64,000 nt of DNA from Chloroflexota bacterium (GTDB taxonomy: Bacteria > Chloroflexota > UBA6077 > CF-72): contig JAFAZN010000098.1 in assembly GCA_019239775.1 (NCBI GenBank), forward strand, positions 1-64,000, written 5' to 3'. Below, piece by piece: positions 45,168-53,355 of the stretch. Each line of letters opens with the position of its first letter. The stretch's first letter is position 1. Under the pieces are notes generated by a model that saw only the letters and a program-made list of their open reading frames with translations, was not told the origin of the DNA and made no database searches. Both the position numbers and the translations under genes were made by a program.

Positions 45168-46067
45168 TCATGTTTCGTTCCTCAACAGGCGGAACTGGAC
45201 CACCGTCACCGCCGCGATCACTACGAACATCGTGTACGCGATTGCGCTGGCGTAGCCCAGGTGAAAAAAGTTGAAGCCCTGCTGGTACATGTAGATCGAC
45301 ACCGAGAGCGTGCGGTTCAGTGGACCACCCTGGGTCATCACGAAGGGCTCCTCGAAGATTTGCAAGTAGCCGATCGTGGTCATCACCGCCGCGAACAAGG
45401 TGGTCGCGTGCAGCAGGGGCCAGGTGATGCTGCGGAACTCACGCCAGCGCCCGGCGCCGTCGATGCTGGCCGCCTCGTACACCTCGTTGGGAATGCCCTG
45501 CAGACCAGCCAGGAACAACACCATGGCGTTGCCGAGGTTGCGCCAGACGACGATCGCGGTGATCGTCGGTAGGGCAAGGTTCGGGTCGCCAAGCCAGTTG
45601 ACTGGCTGTACGCCAATCATGCGCAGCAGATCGTTCAGGAGGCCGTAGTCCGGGTCCAGCAGAAAACGCCAGATCACCGCGATGGCGACGATGCTCGTCA
45701 CCACCGGCAGGTAGTAGCCAACGCGGAAAATGGCACGCAGCCGACCGAGAGCGCGGTTAACGCCGATGGCGGCCGCCAGACCAATAGCGAGCGTGGCAAT
45801 GACGCCAAAGACCGTGAACAGGACGGTATTGACCGCGGCCTGGCGAAAGGTTTGATCGGCAAAGAGGGCGCCGTAGTTGGCAAGGCCGACGAAGCTCGCG
45901 CCGAGCGGACTGGCCAGGTCGGCCAGCCCAAAGCTCGTGAAGCTCATCACGAAGGACGCCACTATGGGCAGCGCCATGAATAGCGTGAAGATCACCAGGA
46001 AGGGCGCGGCGAAGACGTAACCCGCGCTCGTGGTCCTGTGCCTCGCGGCAGCTGTGCTCACAGCCAC
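45168..46067 (-). CDS. Carbohydrate ABC transporter permease, MalF-like
   Basis: A 299-residue CUT1 permease that begins with GTG at 46067 (second GTG at 46061). Helices begin YVFAAPFLVIFTLFMALPIV; the EAA loop is YEAASIDGAGRWREFRSITW and the C-terminal end is FVVIAAVTVVQFRLLRNET. It partners with the MalG-like permease downstream and the family 1 binding protein upstream. It is separated from the binding-protein gene by the 81 bp tandem repeats. Confidence 0.92.
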   Translation of the reverse strand: MAVSTAAARHRTTSAGYVFAAPFLVIFTLFMALPIVASFVMSFTSFGLADLASPLGASFVGLANYGALFADQTFRQAAVNTVLFTVFGVIATLAIGLAAAIGVNRALGRLRAIFRVGYYLPVVTSIVAIAVIWRFLLDPDYGLLNDLLRMIGVQPVNWLGDPNLALPTITAIVVWRNLGNAMVLFLAGLQGIPNEVYEAASIDGAGRWREFRSITWPLLHATTLFAAVMTTIGYLQIFEEPFVMTQGGPLNRTLSVSIYMYQQGFNFFHLGYASAIAYTMFVVIAAVTVVQFRLLRNET

Positions 46068-46089
46068 GAGCGCACCTGTGCGGAGAGAG

Positions 46090-46153
46090 GTTCTCCACTC
46101 CGTGAGGGACCACGGTCTGCCGTGTGAGTTACGCCAGGTTGTTGCACCACGGA
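46090..46153 (+). repeat. Short repeat-family remnant next to the 81 bp tandem repeats
   Basis: CTCCACTCCGTGAGGGACC at 46096-46114 is a unit of the dispersed CACTCCGTGRGG family. It is followed by GTTACGCC..CACCACGGA, a partial and diverged left copy of the 81 bp repeat. Confidence 0.6.
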
Positions 46154-46477
46154 GGTCCAGGAGCCTTCCTGGTTCTCTGTGCAGGGTTTGGGGCGCTCAA
46201 CCCGGTGGGTCACGCCAAGACGATCACCCATGAAGGTCCAGGAGCCTTCCTGGTTCTCTGTCCGAGGTCTGGGGCGCTCAAACCGGTGGGTCACGCCAAG
46301 GCGTTCACCCATGAAGGTCCAGGAGCCTTCCTGGTTCTCTGTGCAGGGTTTGGAGCGCTCAAACCGGTCGGTCACGCCAAGGCGTTCACCCACGGAGGTC
46401 CAGCAGCCTTCCTGGTTCTCTGTCCGAGGTCTGGAGCGCTCAACACCATTGGGCGCCGGCGCAAACAGGAACAGCAT
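46154..46477. repeat. Four tandem 81 bp repeats
   Basis: Copies start at 46154, 46235, 46316 and 46397, an exact 81 bp period. Each begins GGTCCAGGAGCCTTCCTGGT (last copy one base different) and ends in CACGCCAA..CACCCA.G.A; the fourth copy decays in its last third. Copies 1 and 3 share GTGCAGGGTTTG while copies 2 and 4 have GTCCGAGGTCTG at the same place, so the array arose by doubling of a 162 bp dimer. Frames stay open on both strands because 81 is divisible by three, but nothing suggests a real protein. CCAGGAGCCTTCCTGG within each copy is itself a hairpin. Confidence 0.92.
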
Positions 46478-46485
46478 GACCAGAC

Positions 46486-47748
46486 CTACGGCTTGTAGAT
46501 GCTGGTGGCGGCCTGCTGCATGCCCTTGGCGGCATCCTGTGGAGACACCTGGCCCAGGCACGCCTTCTGGAGCCAATCGTTCAGCTGATTGGCGATCTCT
46601 TCCCACTGGGGAATCGATGGCGGCGCCTTCGAGCTGTTGAGCTGATCGCCGAAGACCTTCAACGACTGGTCGCTGGAGATGGTCTGGTCATCCCAGGCCG
46701 ACTTCACGGCCGGAAGGTCGTTGATGTCCTTGTACCAGGCGACCTGCGTCGCGGGCTGGGTCATGTACTGCACGAACTTCCAGGCCGCGTCGCGATTCGG
46801 CGAGTTCTTGAACACCGCGAACTCGGCGCCACCGACGAACGAGGTCGAGCTCTGGTCCTTGGGAACCATGGCGGTAGCCCATTTGCCCTCGAGGTTCGGT
46901 GCCGCCTTCTGAATCAGGCTGCGATGCCAGGGTCCCGAGAAGAACATGGGCGTATCGCCAGACACAAAGGTCTGCGTCACGTCGAAACCTTGCGGCTCGG
47001 TCTGCGGCGTCAAGTTCTGCTGGAAGAAGGTGACGTATTCGGTGAGCGCCTTGACGGCCGCGTCACTGTCCAGGGTGAACTGACCGTTCTGCATGATGTC
47101 GCCGCCGGCTGAGTACAGGAACGGCACGTACTCCTCCCAGTTGTTGCTGGAAAGAGCGATGCCGTACTTGGCACCGGCGCCGTGATATGCCTGCGCGAGT
47201 TTGTTCAGGTCGTCCCAGGTCTGCGGCGACCCGGCTATACCAGCCTGCTGGGCGAGATCGGTGCGGTAGTACAGGACGCGGGTATCGACGTACCACGGCA
47301 CGCCCACGAGCTTGCCGTTGTACGAGCCAGCATCGATGGCGGCTTTGTAGAAGTCGTTCTGGTTGATCGCGCCGGGCACGTCGTCCATGGCGTTGAGCTT
47401 CGAGAACTCGCCGGCCCAGGTCGTGCCGAGCTGCGTGACGTCTGGCGTCTGTTTGCCCGCGACGGCGGTGATCAGCTTGTCATGCGCGACGTTCCACGGG
47501 ATCGCGGTCACGTTGACCTTGATGTTCGGATTGGCCTGCTGGAACTGTTGAATGACGTCGCTGTTGCCGAGCTTGTCACCCTCGTCGCCCATGGCCCACA
47601 CGGACAACGTCACATTGCCGGTCGTCGCGTTCGAGCCAGACGAAGATGACGACGTCGTACCGCTCGATGCGCCGTTGGAAGAACACGCCACGGAGAAGAC
47701 GAGCGCGGCCGCGGCTGCCAACCGCGCAAGATCCGAGATGCGCTGCAT
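46486..47748 (-). CDS. Family 1 sugar-binding lipoprotein of an ABC importer
   Basis: A 420-residue extracellular solute-binding protein. The signal peptide has lipobox VACSSNG, followed by a Ser/Thr/Gly linker (residues 23-42). The mature domain shows VTLSVWAMGDEGDKLGNSDV, DVTQLGTTWAGEFSKL, GVPWYVDTRVLYYRTDLAQQ and FFSGPWHRSLIQKAAPNLEG, as in CUT1 oligosaccharide-binding proteins. GAGGTGATGTGA precedes the ATG, a good ribosome site. Divergence from a GH3 beta-glucosidase suggests a beta-glucoside or cello-oligosaccharide substrate (inference). Confidence 0.93.
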   Translation of the reverse strand: MQRISDLARLAAAAALVFSVACSSNGASSGTTSSSSSGSNATTGNVTLSVWAMGDEGDKLGNSDVIQQFQQANPNIKVNVTAIPWNVAHDKLITAVAGKQTPDVTQLGTTWAGEFSKLNAMDDVPGAINQNDFYKAAIDAGSYNGKLVGVPWYVDTRVLYYRTDLAQQAGIAGSPQTWDDLNKLAQAYHGAGAKYGIALSSNNWEEYVPFLYSAGGDIMQNGQFTLDSDAAVKALTEYVTFFQQNLTPQTEPQGFDVTQTFVSGDTPMFFSGPWHRSLIQKAAPNLEGKWATAMVPKDQSSTSFVGGAEFAVFKNSPNRDAAWKFVQYMTQPATQVAWYKDINDLPAVKSAWDDQTISSDQSLKVFGDQLNSSKAPPSIPQWEEIANQLNDWLQKACLGQVSPQDAAKGMQQAATSIYKP

Positions 47749-47868
47749 TCACATCACCTCTTGGTCGGACCGGTACGTCCGTGGTCCACCCCCGCGGCGG
47801 CTCCCGTCCGAGATGTCGTGATACGGGCGGCAGCAGAATGCGTGCCCGCGCGAGCCTGTCGGCCGAAC

Positions 47869-48138
47869 CTAGGCGTTGCAGGCGGCGAGCACGGCCGCCA
47901 CGGCGCGATCGTACGCATCGCGCTGCTCAGCGCTCGCCGTTGCTGCGCTGCCGTCACCCGCCGACACGAGATTTCGCGTCGCGCGCGTGCAGGTGGCGGA
48001 GCCGAGTTGGCCCAAAGGCAGCATCGCGTATTCGGAGCGCTGGAAGGCATCCGACGCGACCAGTGAATTGGTGCCGATGTAGCTGGCGAAGGTGAGGGAA
48101 ACGATCAGCGCCAACCAGCAAACGGTCCAGCGAGCCAC
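47869..48138 (-). CDS. Small putatively secreted protein of unknown function
   Basis: An 89-residue frame from a GTG at 48138 with a plausible signal peptide (MARWTVCWLALIVSLTFASY) and a short mature part with two Cys (ATCTRATRN, LAACNA). I do not recognise it. It lies 120 bp upstream of the sugar-binding protein on the same strand and is divergent from the beta-glucosidase. The codon pattern is plausible, but the start context is weak, so it may be spurious. Confidence 0.45.
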   Translation of the reverse strand: MARWTVCWLALIVSLTFASYIGTNSLVASDAFQRSEYAMLPLGQLGSATCTRATRNLVSAGDGSAATASAEQRDAYDRAVAAVLAACNA

Positions 48139-48186
48139 GGCGCGCGGACTCTAACCACGCCAGCGGCAAAACTCTATGGTTTGTGC

Positions 48187-50274
48187 GTGACGGGAACGTC
48201 TCAGTCGACCATTGCGCGCCTGGAAGACCTGGTTGGCCGCATGACACTGGCGGAAAAGGTTGGTCAGTTGAATCTGCTCCAACCGCATCGGTTCACGGAT
48301 CTAGAAGAGAAAATCCGCAACGGGCAGGTGGGCGGCGTCTTCGGCGTGCTCAATCCGGCTGACATCGAGCGCTATCAGCGGGTGGCCCGCCATGAGAGCC
48401 GCTTGGGCATCCCATTACTGGTCGGCAACGACGTCATCCATGGGTACCGCACGGTGTTTCCGATTCCTCTCGCCGAAGCCTGCACCTGGGATCCGGGGCT
48501 GCTCGAGCAAGCAGCGCAGGTTGCGGCGCGCGAAGCCGCGGCCAACGGCACCGATTGGATCTTTGCGCCGATGGTCGATATCTGTCGCGAGCCACGCTGG
48601 GGGCGCGTCGCGGAAGGCGCGGGCGAGGATCCCTATCTTGGCAGCGTCATTGCCGCTGCGCGCGTGCGCGGGTTTCAGTCGATTGAGGGCATTGCGGCGT
48701 GCCCCAAGCATTACGTCGCGTACGGCGCCGTGGAGGCAGGCCGCGACTACAACAGCGTGGACGTCTCCGAACGCGCGCTCCGCGATGTCTACCTGCCGCC
48801 GTTCAAAGCCGCGTTCGATGCGGGCGCCGAGACCGTAATGAGCTCGTTCAACGACATCGCCGGCGTAGCCGCGACGATCAATCACTTCACCTTGCGCACC
48901 ATCCTGCGCGAAGAGTGGGGCTGGCCCGGCGTGGTGGTAAGCGACTACACCGCCATCGCGGAGCTGATCGAGCACGGCGTCGCGGCCGACCTCAGGGACG
49001 CCGCGCGGCTCAGTTTGCTGGCCGGGGTCGACATGGACATGCAGAGCGAGGCTTATGACCGGCACCTGGTCGCGCTGGTTTCCGAAGGGGCGGTGCCTCT
49101 TGACCTGGTTGACGAGGCCGTCCGACGCGTTCTGCGGCTGAAGTTCCAACTGGGCTTGTTCGAGCGCGAGCGCCTGGACCAGGGTCGTGCCGAGTCGGCG
49201 CTTCTGACGGAGGAAGCTCGAGAGGTTGCGCTGCGTGTGGCGCATGAATCGCTGGTGCTGCTCAAAAACGACGGAGATGCGCTGCCGCTTACGCCGAATG
49301 CGCGGGTGGCTTTGGTGGGCGAGCTTGCCGATTCGCGCAAGGACATGCTGGGCTGCTGGTCGCATACCGGTCGCGCCGAAGACGCCGAAACCATCCTGGA
49401 CGGGCTATCGGCGCGCCTTGGCTCGCGACTGGAGTACGTGGCCTCGGAGGTGACGGCGGCCGTCGCGGCTGCACGTACCGCGGATGCCGTAGTTAGTGTT
49501 GTCGGCGAGACCGCGGACCTGAGCGGCGAAGCACATTGTCGGGCGCACCTCGGTCTGCCAGGTCAGCAGGCGGCGCTGCTGGAGGCGCTCGCCGAGACTG
49601 GCAAGCCGCTCGTAGTCGTGCTTGCAACAGGTCGACCCCTGGCTATTCCGCGAGTGGTGGAGCAAGCCACCGCGCTGGTGCTCGCCTGGCATCCAGGCAT
49701 TCGGGCTGGCCGCGCCGTGGCCGACGTGCTGTTCGGCGACGTCAACCCTTCTGGCCGGCTGGCGATCACCTTCCCGCGCACCGAGGGACAGATCCCGATC
49801 TATTACGCGCACAAAAGCACCGGCCGCCCAGCCGAAGGGCAGGGCACGTTGCAGTTCGACGTGCCGTTCCGTTCGACATACCTCGATGAGCCCAACGCGC
49901 CGCTGTTCCCGTTCGGGTTCGGCTTGAGTTACACGCGTTTTGCGTACAGCGATCTCGAGATCGAAAGCCCCATCACCGACAGGGTGGTTGCCTGCGCCAA
50001 CGTGCGGAATGTCGGCGGGCGGGCTGCAACGGAGGTGGCGCAGCTGTACGTGCGCGACCTGGTCGCCAGCATTACCCGCCCGGTCCGCGAGCTGAAAGCC
50101 TTCGAGCGGATCACGCTGCAGCCGGGCGAGTCGCGCCAGGTGCGCTTCGACGTGCCCGTTGCGAGCCTGGGCTTCACGGGACTCGACATGCGCTATCAGG
50201 TTGAGCCTGGCGAGTTCCGTCTATGGATCGGCTCCGACTCGGCCAGCGGCCTGGAGGGCAGCTTCCGCATCTAA
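48187..50274 (+). CDS. Glycoside hydrolase family 3 beta-glucosidase (BglX-like)
   Basis: A 695-residue enzyme that releases terminal beta-linked glucose or xylose. It starts VTGTSQSTIARLEDLVGRMT. The GH3 N-terminal barrel shows LGIPLLVGNDVIHGYRTVFP, REPRWGRVAEGAGEDPYLG and the nucleophile Asp in GVVVSDYTAIAELIEHG; domain 2 (VALVGELADSRKDMLGCWSH) and the C-terminal fibronectin-III-like domain (NVRNVGGRAATEVAQLYVRD) follow. There is no signal peptide, so it acts inside the cell on imported oligosaccharides. GTG at 48187 chosen; a TTG two codons upstream is possible. It is divergent from the sugar-importer genes. Confidence 0.93.
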   Translation: MTGTSQSTIARLEDLVGRMTLAEKVGQLNLLQPHRFTDLEEKIRNGQVGGVFGVLNPADIERYQRVARHESRLGIPLLVGNDVIHGYRTVFPIPLAEACTWDPGLLEQAAQVAAREAAANGTDWIFAPMVDICREPRWGRVAEGAGEDPYLGSVIAAARVRGFQSIEGIAACPKHYVAYGAVEAGRDYNSVDVSERALRDVYLPPFKAAFDAGAETVMSSFNDIAGVAATINHFTLRTILREEWGWPGVVVSDYTAIAELIEHGVAADLRDAARLSLLAGVDMDMQSEAYDRHLVALVSEGAVPLDLVDEAVRRVLRLKFQLGLFERERLDQGRAESALLTEEAREVALRVAHESLVLLKNDGDALPLTPNARVALVGELADSRKDMLGCWSHTGRAEDAETILDGLSARLGSRLEYVASEVTAAVAAARTADAVVSVVGETADLSGEAHCRAHLGLPGQQAALLEALAETGKPLVVVLATGRPLAIPRVVEQATALVLAWHPGIRAGRAVADVLFGDVNPSGRLAITFPRTEGQIPIYYAHKSTGRPAEGQGTLQFDVPFRSTYLDEPNAPLFPFGFGLSYTRFAYSDLEIESPITDRVVACANVRNVGGRAATEVAQLYVRDLVASITRPVRELKAFERITLQPGESRQVRFDVPVASLGFTGLDMRYQVEPGEFRLWIGSDSASGLEGSFRI

Positions 50275-50358
50275 AAGTTCGGCCGCACTCTCAGGCGCTG
50301 ACAGCATTTGGCAGTTTTTCGCGCCGCGGTGGCAGTTCGGCGGCGCGACGCTCAGGTC

Positions 50359-50985
50359 ATGAGCGTTCTCCCTCTCCACGCCACACGGTCGGGCTTGTAC
50401 ACGGTCAAGCCCCGTTTTCAAGCGCTGCTGGCGCCCCTCGCGCAGGGCATGGCCAACCAGCGTGTGAATCCGGATGTGTTGACGGTCGCCGCCGTGGGCT
50501 GCGGCCTTCTGGGCGGCGCCGCATTGGGGTTGAGCCCACAACAGCCTCTGCTGCTCTGGACCATCCCGCCACTGGTGGCCTTGCGCCTCGGTCTCAACGC
50601 GCTCGACGGCATGGTTGCCACGCGCCGCGGAGTCGCCCGCCCCTGGGGCAAAGTCCTCAACGAGCTGTGCGACCGACTGGCTGACCTGGCGTTCTTCTGG
50701 CCGCTGCTCATCCTGCCAGCTGTAAGCCCGGTTTGGGCTGTCGCGAGTATGGGGGCGATGCTGCTGGTGGCGTTCATCGGCGTGCTCAGCGAGACGGTGA
50801 CTGGCGTGCGCCAGTACGGCGGACCCATGGGCAAGGCGGACCGGATGGCCTGCCTCGGTCTCGCCGCCGCGGCCACTGCGCTACTCGGTACGTGGGCGAC
50901 GATGCAGATCCTCGCCATTGTCATCGTCGGCGGCGGCCTCCTCACGGCCTACCAGCGACTGGAGCGCACCCATGCTGCTCTCTAA
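50359..50985 (+). CDS. CDP-alcohol phosphatidyltransferase family protein (YnbA-like)
   Basis: A 208-residue membrane enzyme that joins a CDP-activated lipid to an alcohol, or the reverse. The family motif is present in the form NALDGMVATRRG followed by GKVLNELCDRLADLAFF; the first Asp of the usual DxxDG is replaced by Asn, which would be worth checking for activity. About six helices follow. The start is MSVLPLHATRSG at 50359. It overlaps the cdsA-like gene by 14 bp and heads a four-gene overlapping lipid operon. Confidence 0.88.
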   Translation: MSVLPLHATRSGLYTVKPRFQALLAPLAQGMANQRVNPDVLTVAAVGCGLLGGAALGLSPQQPLLLWTIPPLVALRLGLNALDGMVATRRGVARPWGKVLNELCDRLADLAFFWPLLILPAVSPVWAVASMGAMLLVAFIGVLSETVTGVRQYGGPMGKADRMACLGLAAAATALLGTWATMQILAIVIVGGGLLTAYQRLERTHAAL

Positions 50986-51871
50986 TCCGATCGCCTCACC
51001 GATGTGGCCGACGCTGGCCTGGACGTTCGGGGGCCTTTTCGGCGGATCACTGGTGGCGCTGCTGATCACTGCGCATGGGCGTTGGCAAGAGCTGTCGGGC
51101 TCGGTGCTGTTTCGGCGCTGGCGCACCTGGATCGCCATCGCCGCGGTCTTCAGCGTTGCGACCCTCAGCGGCCCGATCGCTCTTGCGCTTTTCGTTGGCG
51201 CGGTCGCCGTGGTCGCCAGCCACGAGTACGCCCGCCTGTTCAAGCTACCTGCACCGGACGCGTGGGTTCTCCGGTGCGCGGCGGTGGCCGTGCCATTGGC
51301 GGCACTCGTCGTGGCGCCCATTTCGCTGACGCCGCTATTTCCTCTGGTCGCCGCTCTCCCGGCACTGTGTGCTCAGGACGTCAAACATGGGGCCAACCGT
51401 TTAGGGCGGCTGGCGTTTGGCCTCTGGTACGTGCCGCTCACACTTGCCATGCTCGTGTCGCTCGAAGGCGACCCGCGCGGCGGCCCGGGCCTGGTCCTCG
51501 CCCTCGCGCTGGCCACGGCGCTCTCGGACGTTGGCGCGTTCACGTTCGGAAAACTCTTCGGCCGCTACACAGCCCCGCTGGCGGCGCGGCTCAGTCCGTC
51601 GAAGACTGTGGCCGGTCTGGGCGGCAACCTCGCGGGCGCGGCCCTTGGCGTACTGCTCCTCCGACCAGCAGCGCCGGCCATGTGGCTGCTCATTATGGTT
51701 GTGGCCGTCGGTAGCGTCTGGGGCGATCTGCTCGAGTCACTGCTGAAGCGAGCCGCCGGCGCCAAAGACGCGGGCACGTGGCTGCCCGGGTTCGGTGGAG
51801 TCCTCGACCGAGTCGATTCGCTGCTCATCGTGCTGCCGCTGGCAACCGCGGCCCTGGCGCTGTCGGCATGA
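50972..51871 (+). CDS. Phosphatidate cytidylyltransferase (CdsA/YnbB-like)
   Basis: A 299-residue polytopic enzyme that forms CDP-diacylglycerol from phosphatidate and CTP. The CdsA signature is complete: LSPSKTVAGLGGNLAGAALG and GDLLESLLKRAAGAKDAGTW then LPGFGGVLDRVDSLL. Start ATG at 50972 inside the end of the previous gene. Its stop overlaps the plsC start (ATGA). A dedicated CdsA within this operon suggests it feeds the neighbouring CDP-alcohol transferase. Confidence 0.93.
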   Translation: MLLSNPIASPMWPTLAWTFGGLFGGSLVALLITAHGRWQELSGSVLFRRWRTWIAIAAVFSVATLSGPIALALFVGAVAVVASHEYARLFKLPAPDAWVLRCAAVAVPLAALVVAPISLTPLFPLVAALPALCAQDVKHGANRLGRLAFGLWYVPLTLAMLVSLEGDPRGGPGLVLALALATALSDVGAFTFGKLFGRYTAPLAARLSPSKTVAGLGGNLAGAALGVLLLRPAAPAMWLLIMVVAVGSVWGDLLESLLKRAAGAKDAGTWLPGFGGVLDRVDSLLIVLPLATAALALSA

Positions 51872-52503
51872 CCGGCTGCGACTGGAGTAGATCGCGCCCC
51901 GCGTCCCTCGTGCGGTGCGCGTTTCAGGATGGCGTGCTCGTGCCGGTGGTGCGCGCGTGTTTCGGCGTCCGGACGGCCGGCGGAGAGTCGAACCTCGAAG
52001 GGGCGCTGCTGATTGTTGCCAACCATGCGAGCCACCTGGATACGCCAGCGATTCTCGCAGCGCTGCCGCCGCACATCCGCCATCGCACAGCGGTTGCCGC
52101 GGCCGCCGACTACTTCTACCGCTCGCGTCTGGTAGGCAGCGCGGCCAGCCTCGGTATCGGCACCTTCGCCTTTGCGCGGCATGGGCGCGACGGTACGACG
52201 TGCGCCACGCGGTTGCTGGCCGACGGCTGGAACGTCCTGCTGTTTCCGCAAGGTAGCCGCGGCAGCGACCCCACCTGGCAAGCCTTCCGCGCTGGGGTTG
52301 GCCATCTCGTCGCGGATACGGGGGTAGGCGTGTTGCCGCTGGCCGTGTCCGGGACTCGGACGTTGTGGCCGCGCGGCCAGCGGTTTCCACGCCTTGGACC
52401 AATCGACATCCGTTTCGGGCAGGTGTGGCGTCCGGCTCCAGACCTTTCCCCCTGCGACATCGTCAGCCAGCTCGAAGCACAAGTGAAGGAGCTCCTCAAA
52501 TGA
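51868..52503 (+). CDS. Lysophospholipid acyltransferase (PlsC family)
   Basis: A 211-residue acyltransferase that places the second acyl chain on lysophosphatidate or a related acceptor. The catalytic HX4D motif is VANHASHLDTPAIL; the glycerophosphate-binding block is LLFPQGSRGSDPTWQAFRAG (the usual FPEGTRS is FPQGSRG); then GVLPLAVSGTRTLWPRGQ. There is no long membrane helix. Overlaps cdsA and the methyltransferase by 4 bp each. Confidence 0.9.
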   Translation: MTGCDWSRSRPASLVRCAFQDGVLVPVVRACFGVRTAGGESNLEGALLIVANHASHLDTPAILAALPPHIRHRTAVAAAADYFYRSRLVGSAASLGIGTFAFARHGRDGTTCATRLLADGWNVLLFPQGSRGSDPTWQAFRAGVGHLVADTGVGVLPLAVSGTRTLWPRGQRFPRLGPIDIRFGQVWRPAPDLSPCDIVSQLEAQVKELLK

Positions 52504-53294
52504 TCTGGACCATTGCTCGCAATACATTTCGCTCGCTCGGCGCCGTCTCGGACGGTGTCCGCACGGGCGTGGAATTCGGTTTCAGCTCGGGCGAAATGCT
52601 CGATTACGTGTATGACAACCGGGCGCGCGGCCGCGGGTCGGTTGGCCGCCTGATCGACCGCATGTATCTGAATTCCACGGGGTGGTGCGGCATCCGGGAA
52701 CGTCGAAGCAACCTCGTCCGCACGCTGACCGCATTGGTACTCGCGCGCCGGGCGAACGGTCTCCACACGCGCATCCTGGACATCGCCGCGGGACCTGGCC
52801 GCTACTTGCTGGACGTGGCTGCCGACCTCGGCGGTGATGACCTGTGCATCGAGTGCCGCGACGCGGATGCTGACGCGGTGACGTTGGGACGTCAACAGGC
52901 TGCGGAACGTGGACTGCACAACGTGATCTATGCGCGGCACGACGCGCTCGACGCGGAGGCGCCGGCGTCCATTCGGCCAAAACCCGACATCGTCGTCGCC
53001 TCGGGCCTGTACGAAATCCTGACCGACGAAGCCGCCATCCGGCGTTCGCTGCGCGGGCTCGCGCAACTCCTTGGGCCGGATGGCGTCCTGGTGCTGACCG
53101 GCCAGCCGCAGCACCCCCAGCTCGAGCTCATCGCGCGTTTGCTGACGCACCGCGATGGCTCCCCCTGGCGCATGCACCTGCGGTCCACCGAAACTCTGGA
53201 GACGTGGTGCCGCGAGGCGGGCTTCGCAGACATCCACACGCTCGGCGACACTCGCGGCATCTTCACGATCTCGCTGATGCGAACTGCTGCCTAG
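52500..53294 (+). CDS. Class I SAM-dependent methyltransferase (YnbC C-terminal-like)
   Basis: A 264-residue protein. Residues 1-75 carry a distinctive pre-domain (GVEFGFSSGEMLDYVYDNRA, VGRLIDRMYLNSTGWCGIRE), which I associate with the methyltransferase half of E. coli YnbC. The SAM-binding domain follows with motif I ILDIAAGPGRYLLDVA, an acidic strand DDLCIECRDADADAV, and motif IV-like DIVVASGLYEIL. It probably methylates a lipid made by the three preceding genes (inference). Unlike YnbC, it is not fused to a hydrolase. Confidence 0.87.
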   Translation: MIWTIARNTFRSLGAVSDGVRTGVEFGFSSGEMLDYVYDNRARGRGSVGRLIDRMYLNSTGWCGIRERRSNLVRTLTALVLARRANGLHTRILDIAAGPGRYLLDVAADLGGDDLCIECRDADADAVTLGRQQAAERGLHNVIYARHDALDAEAPASIRPKPDIVVASGLYEILTDEAAIRRSLRGLAQLLGPDGVLVLTGQPQHPQLELIARLLTHRDGSPWRMHLRSTETLETWCREAGFADIHTLGDTRGIFTISLMRTAA

Positions 53295-53349
53295 GAATGC
53301 GGCCGAAAACCCTGTTGCAGACCCTGGAAGCGCTTGCCGCGTTCCTAGG
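53290..53349. terminator. Two-way terminator-like inverted repeat between the methyltransferase and recJ
   Basis: Arms CCTAGGAATGCGGC (53290-53303) and GCCGCGTTCCTAGG (53336-53349) pair at 13 of 14 positions, with a 32-base loop. It sits exactly between two converging genes and overlaps the methyltransferase stop. There is no U-run on either side. Confidence 0.5.
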
Positions 53350-53355
53350 CCAATC

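Noticed and set aside
46058..46606. 182-codon frame with 27-residue repeats (minus strand) and a 124-codon frame (plus strand)
   Set aside because: They result from the 81 bp period, overlap the real ends of the permease and binding-protein genes, and lack start signals.
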